This document shows, piece by piece, positions 15,144 through 23,773 of a stretch of 32,042 nt of DNA (position 1 is the stretch's first letter; every line of letters begins with the position of its first letter). The DNA is taken from contig JAPOYD010000109.1 in assembly GCA_026706735.1 (NCBI GenBank), forward strand, positions 1-32,042. The letters run 5' to 3'. This DNA comes from Nitrospinota bacterium (GTDB lineage Bacteria; UBA8248). The position numbers and the translations under genes were made by a program. The notes below the pieces were generated by a model that had not been told where the DNA came from, ran no database searches, and worked only from the letters and a program-made list of their open reading frames with translations.

Positions 15144-16328
15144 ATGCGCTACACAATCTCTATCAGGCGTCGGTTTCAAATTTCCGCAACAGTTCTTGCG
15201 TTCGCTCTGGCAGCCATGGTCGTCGCGCCCTTCGGCGGGCACGCCGAGGCGGCGAAAGTATTGCGGCTGGGCGTGCTCGGTCCTCTCACCGGCGATCTTG
15301 CGTTCGGTGGCCAGTTCCAGCTCAAGGGGGCCCAACTGAAGGCCGAAGAGTTGAACAAGATGCAGGACAAGGTCAAGATCGAGATCATCGCCGAGGATGA
15401 CGAATCCAAATGTGACGTCTCGGTATCGGCTGCACGCAAGCTCATCACGCGTGACAAGGTTCATGCACTCCTCGGAGCATGGCAAAGCACCTGTACGCTC
15501 GCTATCGTTCCGATCACCGCAGCGGCGAAAATTCCGCAATACACAACGAGTGTTGCGGGGCCGATTACCCAGCAGGGTTCCAAGTGGATCTTCCGGGTTG
15601 CTATTCCGACCAAGGGCCTGAACATCGCAACCGTCAATTACGCCGTGAAGAATCTTGGTCTGAAAAAGATCGCCATCCTCTCGTCCAATGAGGAGGTCGG
15701 AAAATCCTTTTCCGCCAGTACCGTCGCTGTATTGAAGACGCTCGGGCTTAAGCCCGCGGCGAAAGAGGAATACGCGCGTGGCGACAAGGACTTCACGGGC
15801 CAACTCGGCCGCATCAAGGCCTCGGGCGCGGATGCGGTCATCATGGCGACGGGATTCCAGGAGCAGGCCATCATTGCCCGCCAGGTGAAAGAACTCGGCA
15901 TGAAGGTCCGGCTCCTCGGTGGCGACACCATCGGCGGGAATCCGAAGTTCGTGGAACTCGGCGGCAAGCACGTAGAGGGAATGGTGTTCGCCACGACCTT
16001 CATCCCCGTGAGCGCCGACAAGCGTCTGGCGCCCTTCATGAAGGCGTACATCGCGAAATTCAATGAGCGTCCCGACCCCTGGGCCGGCGAGTTCTATGAT
16101 GCGGTGGGCATTGTTTTCGAGGCGGTCAAGGCCAACGGCTACGTCCCCGACAGCAAACAGATAGGCGCGTTTACGCGCAATCTCACTGACGCAAAAAACA
16201 GCTACAGCGGCATCCTGGGCAACGTCTATTTTGCCAAAAACGGAGACGGCGACTGGGCTCCGATCATCGGGGAAATTGTCGACAGCAAAAATGCCGATGG
16301 AGAGTTTTGGCGTTCTCTCGGTCGATAG
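15144..16328 (+). CDS. Periplasmic binding protein of the Liv-type ABC transporter
   Basis: The 394-residue protein has a Sec signal peptide (basic N-terminus, hydrophobic core, cleavage near AEA-AK at about residue 32) followed by VLRLGVLGPLTGDLAFGG, the opening of the branched-chain amino acid-binding fold. Length and the GTDKDFTGQL-like middle region (here GDKDFTGQLGRIKASGADAV) are typical. It has the best ribosome-binding site in the window, AAGGAGG six bases before the ATG, as expected for a binding protein made in excess. A strong terminator follows at 16342, and the permease genes begin about 450 bases later, so binding protein and permease may be transcribed at different levels. The ligand is unknown. 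Confidence 0.9.
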   Translation: MRYTISIRRRFQISATVLAFALAAMVVAPFGGHAEAAKVLRLGVLGPLTGDLAFGGQFQLKGAQLKAEELNKMQDKVKIEIIAEDDESKCDVSVSAARKLITRDKVHALLGAWQSTCTLAIVPITAAAKIPQYTTSVAGPITQQGSKWIFRVAIPTKGLNIATVNYAVKNLGLKKIAILSSNEEVGKSFSASTVAVLKTLGLKPAAKEEYARGDKDFTGQLGRIKASGADAVIMATGFQEQAIIARQVKELGMKVRLLGGDTIGGNPKFVELGGKHVEGMVFATTFIPVSADKRLAPFMKAYIAKFNERPDPWAGEFYDAVGIVFEAVKANGYVPDSKQIGAFTRNLTDAKNSYSGILGNVYFAKNGDGDWAPIIGEIVDSKNADGEFWRSLGR

Positions 16329-16341
16329 CGTCTTCTTGAAG

Positions 16342-16391
16342 CTCACGGCAGTCCGGTTGAGTGCAACGGGACTGCCGTGAGTGGTTTTCGG
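16342..16391 (+). terminator. Intrinsic terminator after the Liv binding-protein gene
   Basis: CTCACGGCAGTCC (16342-16354) is a perfect 13-bp complement of GGACTGCCGTGAG (16369-16381); an inner GTTG/CAAC stem closes an AGTG loop after one mismatch. GTGGTTTTC follows. The long stem with a short T-run supports termination or partial read-through into the permease operon. Confidence 0.85.
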
Positions 16392-16785
16392 GCCGGCGAC
16401 TTGAGGATAGACGGCCTGATCGGCGGAAGATTAGCGCGAAGGCTGTCCATCACGGGGGGTGCGTTGCGTCCCAGAGGGCCGAGGTTCCGTGCCTGGCAAA
16501 CTGTTCCCCAAAATTCTCCGCCTTGATTGATGAACTGCGGTGAGATTCGGCCGCAGCGAAGGCCCAGGAAAGCTGCGGCGGGGGCGAAACGACGCAAGAG
16601 GTGTCCGGATGACGGGAAAACCGGCCGAATGGGCTTCGTAACACGGCCGGATCACCGAAATCAAACCGCCGGATGCCCGCGGTGGAAACTCCATCCCGGC
16701 GGTAGTGAAATTCGGGTATGACAACCACGGAATGGAAGTTTACCCGGGCAATGCGGGTTCAATACGAACGACGCGGAACGGTGAA
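16392..16785 (+). other. Untranslated leader or spacer before the Liv permease
   Basis: About 390 bases without a convincing gene. It holds two GC-rich hairpins: CCGGCCG (16621-16627) with CGGCCGG (16644-16650), and CCGCCGGATG (16666-16675) with CATCCCGGCGG (16692-16702, one bulge). The reading frame of the permease stays open up to GTG 16705, so an N-terminal extension cannot be excluded. The hairpins could act as a structured leader; no known riboswitch class was recognised. Confidence 0.4.
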
Positions 16786-18744
16786 ATGGGGATAGATTTA
16801 CATATCGTCACGCAGCAGGTCGTCGGCGGGCTGGCGGTCGGCTGCGTTTACGCCCTGATCGCTCTTGGCTTCACGATGATGTTGCGGGCCACCGAACTCG
16901 TCAACTTCGCACAGGGCGAACTCGTGATGTCAGGCGCCTTCATCGGTTATACCCTCCTGGTGGCGACACCGCTGCCGTATCTGGCCGTATTCATCGTAGC
17001 GAGCATCTTGACGGGCATTCTGGGCATGCTGGTGGAACGCGTCGCCCTTCGCCCGATACGGCTGCGGCAATCGCCGCTCTTGAATCTGCTCATCGCGACA
17101 ATCGGGATCGGGATATGCCTTCGGCTGGTTTCGCAGCTGATATGGGGCGCCGCGCCGCTGCGCTATCCGGTATCCGTCGGCCAAGTGGGCCATCTCGTCG
17201 TGGCCGGGCTGCCGATGAGCATTCAACATATCTGGATTATCGCCCTTGCCATCCTCTCGATGCTGGCCCTGCATTACTTCTTTGAGCGAACGCTTCCCGG
17301 CATCGCCTGGCGAGCGTCGGCATATGACTCGTATACGGCGGAAATTATGGGTGTAAGTTTCGATCGCGTCGTCACGATGACTTTCGGCATCAGTTCCATG
17401 TTGGCGGGCGCCGCCGGCGTCCTCATCGCGCCATTGTTCTTTGTCGCGCAGGAACTTTGGCTGCAGGGACCCCGGGCATTCGCCGGTGCGGCGCTGGGGC
17501 AGTTTCACATACTCGGTACGATGATCGGCGGCCCCATTCTGGGTCTGCTGGAGACTTTCGCCGCGGGTTACATTTCATCCGCCTACAAGAACGGGATTGC
17601 CTTCGGCATCACCATCATCGTGCTGATGCTTGTAGCGATCCCACGCATGCCGCGTGGCGGGAGCCTGGTATTCAGGTACGGACGGCAATCCATAGCAGAA
17701 TTGTTCGAGTTGAACGACAGGCAGGCCACCCATCTCAGGTACGGCACGCTCGCCGCGCTCGGCGTCGTCGCCTTTGCGTTGCCGTTGCTCCTGGATACAT
17801 ATGAGACCTATCTCGTCACGCTCATCCTCATCTACGCCACGGGCGCCCTCGGATTGCAGCTCGTCATCGGATACGCCGGCGCCATCATCGTCGGTCATGC
17901 GGCGTTCCTGGGAATTGGCGCCTACACATCGGCGATCCTGACCGTTTACTTCGGCGTTCCATTCCTCCTCGCAATCATAGCGGCGGCGATCATCGCCGCA
18001 GTGTTCGGATTGCTGTTCGGGCCGATATTGAGGCTGCCGACTCATTTTTGCGCCATCGCGACCCTTGGTTTTGGCGAGATCATGCATCTCGTGTTCATCA
18101 ACTGGAAGAAAGTAACGAACGGGATGTCGGGCATCAGCGGTATCCGAAAACCCTCCATCGGCGCCTATGTGTTCGAGGAAGGCGCGCCCTTCTATTTTCT
18201 GACGATAGCCGTCCTGGTGATCGTCTACGCCGCGCTGCAGCGACTGATAAGGTCACGTTATGGCCGCGGTTTGATTGCCGCCCGCGAGAACGAACTGGCT
18301 TCGATCTCCATGGGAGTGAATGTCGCCTGGTACCGGACGCTCTCTTTCTGTATCGCCGCCGGCTGCGCCGGGATTGCAGGTTCGCTGTACGCCCACTTCT
18401 TCTCCTATATCAGCCCGGATTCCTTCACGATCCTGCAGTCGATCGCATTCCTCACGATGGTCGTGATTGGCGGTCTCGGCAGCTTCGCCGGCGCCGTTAT
18501 CGGGGCGTTCTTCGTCCTTGGCATCCCGGAAATGCTGCGTGCGCTTGCGGAGTATCGGATACTGATCTTCGGGCTGCTTCTGATCACGTTCATGGTGTTC
18601 CTGCCGGGGGGACTGGCGGACCTCGTCCACCGTTTGCTGTCTGCTTTCAGGCGGAAGGAAGGAACCCCCGAGCTCTCGGCCGCCGGCCCGGAGACAAACG
18701 AAATCCTGGCCGCCAATCCGGTGAAAGACAATGTCAATCCTTAA
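16786..18744 (+). CDS. livHM: Fused LivH-LivM permease of a branched-chain amino acid-type ABC transporter
   Basis: The 652-residue protein joins two permeases that are normally separate. Residues about 1-295 are LivH-like (LRATELVNFAQGELVM, and the ATPase-contact region RASAYDSYTAEIMGVSFDRV). After a cytoplasmic linker (RYGRQSIAELFELNDRQATH), residues about 320-625 are LivM-like (GYAGAIIVGHAAFLGIGAYT, and RENELASISMGVNVAWYRT). Both ATPase-contact loops are intact, so one chain could supply the whole membrane channel. ATG 16786 is chosen because it gives the usual LivH start; GTG 16705 would add 27 residues of non-membrane sequence. The 3' end overlaps livG by 14 bases. Confidence 0.88.
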   Translation: MGIDLHIVTQQVVGGLAVGCVYALIALGFTMMLRATELVNFAQGELVMSGAFIGYTLLVATPLPYLAVFIVASILTGILGMLVERVALRPIRLRQSPLLNLLIATIGIGICLRLVSQLIWGAAPLRYPVSVGQVGHLVVAGLPMSIQHIWIIALAILSMLALHYFFERTLPGIAWRASAYDSYTAEIMGVSFDRVVTMTFGISSMLAGAAGVLIAPLFFVAQELWLQGPRAFAGAALGQFHILGTMIGGPILGLLETFAAGYISSAYKNGIAFGITIIVLMLVAIPRMPRGGSLVFRYGRQSIAELFELNDRQATHLRYGTLAALGVVAFALPLLLDTYETYLVTLILIYATGALGLQLVIGYAGAIIVGHAAFLGIGAYTSAILTVYFGVPFLLAIIAAAIIAAVFGLLFGPILRLPTHFCAIATLGFGEIMHLVFINWKKVTNGMSGISGIRKPSIGAYVFEEGAPFYFLTIAVLVIVYAALQRLIRSRYGRGLIAARENELASISMGVNVAWYRTLSFCIAAGCAGIAGSLYAHFFSYISPDSFTILQSIAFLTMVVIGGLGSFAGAVIGAFFVLGIPEMLRALAEYRILIFGLLLITFMVFLPGGLADLVHRLLSAFRRKEGTPELSAAGPETNEILAANPVKDNVNP

Positions 18745-19510
18745 GGTGGATGATCTGACCGTGAATTATGGAGCGCTTCGGGCTCTCTCGGGCGTATCGC
18801 TTGAGATTGGCGCTAGTGAGATACATGGGCTGATTGGTCCGAACGGATCGGGGAAGACGACGCTTTGCAACGCGATTACGGGGTTTCTGCGCCAAAAATC
18901 TGGAGAGGTCGTCTTTAACGGCCAGAATATCAGCTCGACCAAGGCATACAACATGGCCGGCCTGGGTATTTCGCGCACCTTTCAGGACCTTCAGGTGTTT
19001 TCGGAGATGACGGGGCTGGAGAACGTGATGGTCGGTTATCACGGCAAGAGCCGAAGCGGTGTTATCGGCGGGGTCTTTCGCCCGCCACGGGTCGTGCGGG
19101 AAGATTCGGAGATCAGGGACAAGGCGTATGAGGCGCTTGAATCCGTGCGGCTCGCTCATCTTGCCAATCGGCCGGCCAACCGGATGTCGTTCGGACAACA
19201 ACGCATGCTGGAACTCGCGCGCGCGCTGGTTTCCGATCCGCTGCTGGTCCTTTTGGACGAGCCGGCCGCGGGACTGAGTCCGGTGATGTACGAGCGGCTC
19301 ACCGAAATCCTGGACAATCTGCGAGCTCGCGGGAAGACGAGCATATTGCTGATCGAGCACGTCATCCGCCTGGTGATGAGCATTTCCGACCGGATTACGG
19401 TTCTCGATCACGGCGAGAAGATCGCCGAGGGAACGCCCGAGGTCGTTCGCAGGGATCCGAATGTGATCGAGGCCTACCTGGGCAAGGCGATGAAATATGT
19501 TGACACTTGA
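18731..19510 (+). CDS. livG: LivG-type ABC transporter ATPase
   Basis: The 259-residue ATPase has Walker A at residues 36-44 (GPNGSGKTT), a signature region MSFGQQRMLELARAL and Walker B LLVLLDEPAAGLSP followed by the switch His in LLIEHVIRLV. The insertion between Walker A and signature (residues about 105-125, SRSGVIGGVFRPPRVV) is typical of LivG. The ATG lies inside the livHM 3' end, and the gene overlaps livF by 14 bases, so the three are coupled. It powers import by the fused permease. Confidence 0.93.
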   Translation: MSILKVDDLTVNYGALRALSGVSLEIGASEIHGLIGPNGSGKTTLCNAITGFLRQKSGEVVFNGQNISSTKAYNMAGLGISRTFQDLQVFSEMTGLENVMVGYHGKSRSGVIGGVFRPPRVVREDSEIRDKAYEALESVRLAHLANRPANRMSFGQQRMLELARALVSDPLLVLLDEPAAGLSPVMYERLTEILDNLRARGKTSILLIEHVIRLVMSISDRITVLDHGEKIAEGTPEVVRRDPNVIEAYLGKAMKYVDT

Positions 19511-20201
19511 GAACATATGGGCCTCGTATGGTCCCGTACAGGTTCTGAGCGGGGTTTCGCTCGACGTTCCCGCCGGCAAGGTCATTACCCTGCTAGGCGG
19601 CAACGGTTCGGGAAAATCGACGACGCTGAAAACGATCGTCGGCGCCGTGAAGGCGAGCGCCGGCAGCATCCGGTTCGAGGATAGGGAAATCTGCGGTAAG
19701 GAGCCCCGTGAAATCATTCCCATGGGCATTTCCCTGGTGCCGCAGGGTCGCCGCATCTTCGCGCCACTGACAGTGATGGAGAACCTGAGGCTCGGCGCTT
19801 ACGCCCGGCGCCGCCAGGAGAAATCGAAGGACGATTTCGAGTCAATCTACGAACGATTTCCGGAGGTTCGCCAATGGCTGAGGCGCAAGGGCAATGCGCT
19901 CAGCGTCGGACAACAACAGATCGTCGCATTCGGGCGCGGCCTGATTTCGCGGCCCAAGCTTCTGTTGCTCGATGAACCTTCGTCGGGACTCGCGCCGATT
20001 CTCGTCGAGCGCCTGGGCGAAATCATCATGAAACTGAAGGAGGCCGGAATGACGATCCTTCTGGTCGAGCAAAATGTCCACCTGGCGCTCTCGGTCGCCG
20101 ACTTCGGGTACATATTGCGCGACGGCAAGATCTCCATGTCCGGGCCCACAGCCAGCCTTGTCGGGGACGGTGACCTGATACGCCACTATCTAGGGGGTTA
20201 A
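19497..20201 (+). CDS. livF: LivF-type ABC transporter ATPase
   Basis: The 234-residue protein has Walker A GGNGSGKST, signature LSVGQQQIVAFGRGL and Walker B LLLLDEPSSGLAP, with the switch His in LLVEQNVHLAL. The length and the short region between Walker A and the signature (APLTVMENLRLGAYARR) are typical of LivF. It starts within the end of livG and is the second ATPase of the heterodimer that drives the LivHM permease. A 57-base gap separates it from the Rid-fusion gene. Confidence 0.93.
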   Translation: MLTLENIWASYGPVQVLSGVSLDVPAGKVITLLGGNGSGKSTTLKTIVGAVKASAGSIRFEDREICGKEPREIIPMGISLVPQGRRIFAPLTVMENLRLGAYARRRQEKSKDDFESIYERFPEVRQWLRRKGNALSVGQQQIVAFGRGLISRPKLLLLDEPSSGLAPILVERLGEIIMKLKEAGMTILLVEQNVHLALSVADFGYILRDGKISMSGPTASLVGDGDLIRHYLGG

Positions 20202-20258
20202 TTTTTGCAACCGCGTGACAACCGGTCATCACGAGTTTCATAACAGGAGAAACCGAAT

Positions 20259-21500
20259 ATGCCCAGAACAATACAAGACCCGAGACTGCCTCCGCCCTCA
20301 GGACCTTACTGTTACGCTTTCCGGGCGGGAGGTTACATCTTTCTTGGCGGGATGCCGGGCATCACGACCGAGGCGTTGGTGGTCGATGGCATCCCGAATG
20401 GCCGAATGGCCGGAGAAACCCCCGGCCGGGCCGACATGGAAGCCCAGACGCGCCAGGCCATCGAGTCTCTGAAACTCGCCGTCGAGATCGCCGGTGGCAA
20501 GTGGCGTGACGTTCTTCGTCTGAACCTGTTCCTGGACGGATGGAGAGAGATCGGGCCATTTCTCAAAGCGTACGAGGAGCACCGCGCCCCGGCGGAACCG
20601 GCTGACACGCTCACCGGCTACGGTCTCTATATGCCGTCGATGATCATGGAAATCGAAGGCTTTGCCGGCGCCGCAGAAACCACACCACTCCGGTCGGCCG
20701 GGAAGCAGGCGCATGAATATGCGCCGTCCTATGCCGGCAGAAGGATGGGCGACCTGTTGTGTCTGAGCGCGCGGTTGCCGTTCGACGCACGGGGCGAGGT
20801 CGTCTCGCCGGGCAATGCCAGGGCGCAGACCGAGACAATCCTCGAGGGTATTGGAGACATATTGACTGAAAACGGCGGATCCCTCAGGGACGTCATCCGC
20901 CTGCGGGTGTTCGTCCGTGACATGAGAGACGCCGAGGCGGTCGAAGCGGGGGTCAACGACGCATTTGCGGAACCAGGACCGGTCACCACGATCGTGACGG
21001 CGCCTTTGCCGATTCTCGAAGCCGACGTGAAGATAGAGGCGACTGCATACCTTGGCGAGAAGGAGTATCGGACGGGGCCCGGAAACGCCCGAGGCGTTCT
21101 GGCCGGTGAGATGATGATTTCCAACGGAATCCTCAGCGTGGATGACGAAGGCTGCGTGCGCGACCCCGGCGACATCCAGAAGCAGACGCGAAACGTCCTT
21201 GCCAATGTGGAACAACTTCTGAAGGAGTTCGACATGGAGGTGTTAGACGTCGCGCAATCGCAGGTATCTCTGACCGATTTCCGCGACTATGACGCCTACA
21301 ACGCCCTGTACAGGAACTTCTTCGCCTTTCCGTTCCCCGCCAGGAACTCGGTCGAAACCGGGTTGGGGAAAATTTCGCACTACGGCTTGAAGTACCAGAT
21401 CGAGGTTACGGCGATCCGCAATGCCGCGACAGAGGGTCTGGTCGTGACGGCAGAGGACAGTTACTACTTCCGGCGCATCGAATTGGAGGGGAAAGCGTAA
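20259..21500 (+). CDS. Three tandem Rid (YjgF/YER057c/UK114) domains in one protein
   Basis: The 413-residue protein contains three RidA-like domains at about 1-138, 150-265 and 272-388, each with the ETR.QAIESLK / QTETILEGIG / QTRNVLANVE helix and the closing beta strand (MIMEIEGFA, DVKIEATAY, YQIEVTAI). In RidA an Arg in the PARxxVE motif binds the carboxylate of imine substrates. Only the third domain keeps it (Arg362, FPARNSVE); domain 1 has Asp116 in the aligned place and domain 2 has no Arg there. RidA is a homotrimer with sites at subunit interfaces, so a triple fusion could fold as a single-chain pseudotrimer with one or few working sites. AGGAG at 20245-20249 precedes the ATG. It follows livF, suggesting it acts on the imported compound. 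Confidence 0.88.
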   Translation: MPRTIQDPRLPPPSGPYCYAFRAGGYIFLGGMPGITTEALVVDGIPNGRMAGETPGRADMEAQTRQAIESLKLAVEIAGGKWRDVLRLNLFLDGWREIGPFLKAYEEHRAPAEPADTLTGYGLYMPSMIMEIEGFAGAAETTPLRSAGKQAHEYAPSYAGRRMGDLLCLSARLPFDARGEVVSPGNARAQTETILEGIGDILTENGGSLRDVIRLRVFVRDMRDAEAVEAGVNDAFAEPGPVTTIVTAPLPILEADVKIEATAYLGEKEYRTGPGNARGVLAGEMMISNGILSVDDEGCVRDPGDIQKQTRNVLANVEQLLKEFDMEVLDVAQSQVSLTDFRDYDAYNALYRNFFAFPFPARNSVETGLGKISHYGLKYQIEVTAIRNAATEGLVVTAEDSYYFRRIELEGKA

Positions 21501-22061
21501 ACCGCCGGTCAAATTCTAATAGGCAAGAAACTTGTCCTTGGGTGAAACTATCGGCTGCAAATTTAATTTACACTGAAAATTTAACGAATAAAATTGTGAG
21601 AGCGCCAAGCGCCTATATAAATGCGCCAGGCTATTTCCGCAGGTCAAGAAACTCATGTAGTTTATTGAATTAATTTCGAATATTCATATTTTCAAAATTT
21701 TTATTGAAATTCTCTTTCTGCGATATGTAAATAAAACGCGAGCGTACCAATTCAAGTCCCTCCAAATCCCGGCGGGTTCTTGCCGGATTATCGTGCTGAC
21801 TTCTTCGCGGATCCGACTCGCGCCTATGGCGGATTTTTTTGTCTTTTGGTATTTCTCCAATCCGACGAACTCCCGGAAACATCCGGGAAACAATCCCGAA
21901 ACTCCGAATTAACGATCACGAAATCCACAAGACACTTATTGCCCGTACCCTGATGAATGCAGCAATGGGGCGGCAGCGTTCATTCGGCTCGAATCTTCAT
22001 GCGCATGGGTCACTATTTTCCCCAGAGCCCGCAACGCCGGGTGCAACGAAGGAGATGAACA
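21501..22061 (+). other. Long intergenic region with AT-rich core
   Basis: No convincing gene is present in 561 bases. Positions about 21510-21740 are strikingly AT-rich compared with the rest of the window, with runs such as TTCATATTTTCAAAATTTT. A hairpin CCGGC (21769-21773) with GCCGG (21782-21786), a terminator-like element ending at 21840, and an inverted repeat TCCCGG-AAACAT-CCGGGA (21871-21888) follow. The promoter of the peptide-transporter operon must lie here, and an unannotated small RNA is possible. Confidence 0.5.
21811..21840 (+). terminator. Putative intrinsic terminator
   Basis: A short stem CGCC-TAT-GGCG (21821-21831 region), with a possible outer ATCCG/CGGAT alternative, is followed directly by seven T (21834-21840). 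This is a plausible end for the Liv-Rid transcript or for a transcript starting within the intergenic region. The stem is short, so efficiency may be modest. Confidence 0.5.
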
Positions 22062-23723
22062 ATGAACAGGGACGTATCGGATAACAAACAGTTCAAACGC
22101 CGCGATTTTCTGAAAATCGGAGCAGGCGCCGCCGCCGGGGCGGGACTGTTGCCGCTTCTCAAGTACCTGCCCGCCGAGGCCGCTGCCGGCCGCGACACCC
22201 TCGTGGTCGTGATCGGTAACGGCCCCAACAGCATGGACATCCACAGGAAGGGAACCAACCGGCCGAGCTATCAGGTCGCCGTCAACATCTATGATCGCCT
22301 CGTCACTTATGGGCGCAAGAAGCTGCCAGACGGCAACGTCATGTACGACTACCGGAAGATAGAACCCGAGTTGGCCGAATCCTGGAGTTTCGCGCCCGAC
22401 GGTATGTCCGTCACCTTCAAGATTCGCAAAGACGCCAGGTTCCACGACGGGAAACCCGTCACCGCCCATGACGTGAAATGGTCTTTTGACCGCGCGGTTT
22501 CGCTCGGCGGTTTTCCGGCCGTGCAGATGAAGGCGGGTTCGCTCATCAAACCCGAGCAGTTCGTCGCATTGGATAAGTACACATTCAAAATCAATTTTAT
22601 CCGCAAGAGCAAGCTCACGCTGCCCGACCTGGGCGTTCCCGTACCTCTCATCATCAATTCGGTGGCCGCCAAGGCCAAAGCCACGAAGAGCGACCCGTGG
22701 GCGACCGAGTATTTGCACAAGAATCCGCAAGGGGGCGGGGCCTTCAAACTGGGGCGTTGGAAGCCCGGCCAGCAGACCGTTTACATTCGCAACGATGAGT
22801 GGAAGTCGGGTCCCCTGCCCGGCGTGAAGCGGGTGATCGTCCGCGAGGTGGCGTCCGCCTCCACACGCCGCGCCCTCCTGCTTCGGGGAGACGCCGATGT
22901 CTCTCTCGATCTCCCGCCGAAAGACACCAAAGAACTCACGAGCAACAAGAAGCTCAAGATCGCCGGGGTTCCCATCGAGAACTGCATCCACGCCGTCGGG
23001 CTGAACCTGAACTTCAAGCCCTTCGCCGACGTGCGGGTCCGCCAGGCGATGGCCTACGCCATGCCGTATGAGAAGATATTCAAGGCGGCGGCCTATGAGC
23101 GCGGCCTGCCGCTGTGGGGAGCGAAATCCGCTGATCCCGCCGGCACGCTTTGGCCCCAGCCGTTTCCCTACGACACCGACACGGACAAGGCGAAGGGTCT
23201 GCTCAAGGAGGCCGGCTACGCGAAGGGCTTCAAGGTCACGCTATCGTTCAACCTGGGGCTCGCCTACTGGACGGAGCCTACGGCGCTCCTCATCCAGGAG
23301 GGGCTCGGGAAGGTGGGGATTGAAGCGAAGCTCGATAAGATCCCCGGCTCGGGCTGGAGGACGAAGGCGCTCGTGGAGAAGAAACTCCCGATGCATCTCA
23401 AGAACTTCGGGGGCTGGCTGAACTATCCCGAGTATTATTTCTTCTGGGCCTACCAGCCCAAGCGCCTGTTCAATTCGATGAACTACGACAACCCTAAGCT
23501 GAACAAGCTGGTCGACGAGACCCTGCACATGCCGGTGGGCAGCCCCGGCTACGCAGACAACGTCAAGGCGTTCATCAAAATCGCCTTTGAAGACGTTCCC
23601 CTCATCCCGCTCTGGCAGCCCTATCTCGACGTAGCGATGCAAAAGGACGTAGCGGGTTATGAATACTGGTTCCACCGTCAACTCGACGTGAGACCGTTCA
23701 AGAAATTGCCGAAAAAGGCCTGA
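22062..23723 (+). CDS. dppA: Tat-exported substrate-binding protein of a peptide/opine-type ABC transporter
   Basis: The 553-residue protein has a Tat signal with KRRDFLK at residues 12-18 and a hydrophobic stretch ending near AEAAA (about residue 41). The rest is the SBP_bac_5 fold: LAESWSFAPDGMSVTFKIRKDARFHDGKPVTAHDV is the diagnostic region (residues about 105-140, shown in part by FHDGKPVTAHDV). There is no lipobox, so the protein is soluble in the periplasm. AAGGAG lies about eight bases before the ATG. It starts a five-gene operon with two permeases and two ATPases. Ligands of this class range from dipeptides to nickel and opines and cannot be read here. Confidence 0.92.
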   Translation: MNRDVSDNKQFKRRDFLKIGAGAAAGAGLLPLLKYLPAEAAAGRDTLVVVIGNGPNSMDIHRKGTNRPSYQVAVNIYDRLVTYGRKKLPDGNVMYDYRKIEPELAESWSFAPDGMSVTFKIRKDARFHDGKPVTAHDVKWSFDRAVSLGGFPAVQMKAGSLIKPEQFVALDKYTFKINFIRKSKLTLPDLGVPVPLIINSVAAKAKATKSDPWATEYLHKNPQGGGAFKLGRWKPGQQTVYIRNDEWKSGPLPGVKRVIVREVASASTRRALLLRGDADVSLDLPPKDTKELTSNKKLKIAGVPIENCIHAVGLNLNFKPFADVRVRQAMAYAMPYEKIFKAAAYERGLPLWGAKSADPAGTLWPQPFPYDTDTDKAKGLLKEAGYAKGFKVTLSFNLGLAYWTEPTALLIQEGLGKVGIEAKLDKIPGSGWRTKALVEKKLPMHLKNFGGWLNYPEYYFFWAYQPKRLFNSMNYDNPKLNKLVDETLHMPVGSPGYADNVKAFIKIAFEDVPLIPLWQPYLDVAMQKDVAGYEYWFHRQLDVRPFKKLPKKA

Positions 23724-23773
23724 AGCCGGTACGCAACAAAGCAGCGCGTCCTTTGAAGGGGGGGGACGATGTG

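Noticed and set aside
16555-16650. Possible c-di-GMP-I or ykkC-type riboswitch, from an ACGCAA stretch and ACACGG
   Set aside because: The GCAAACC and tetraloop-receptor parts of c-di-GMP-I and the ordered ykkC motifs are missing.
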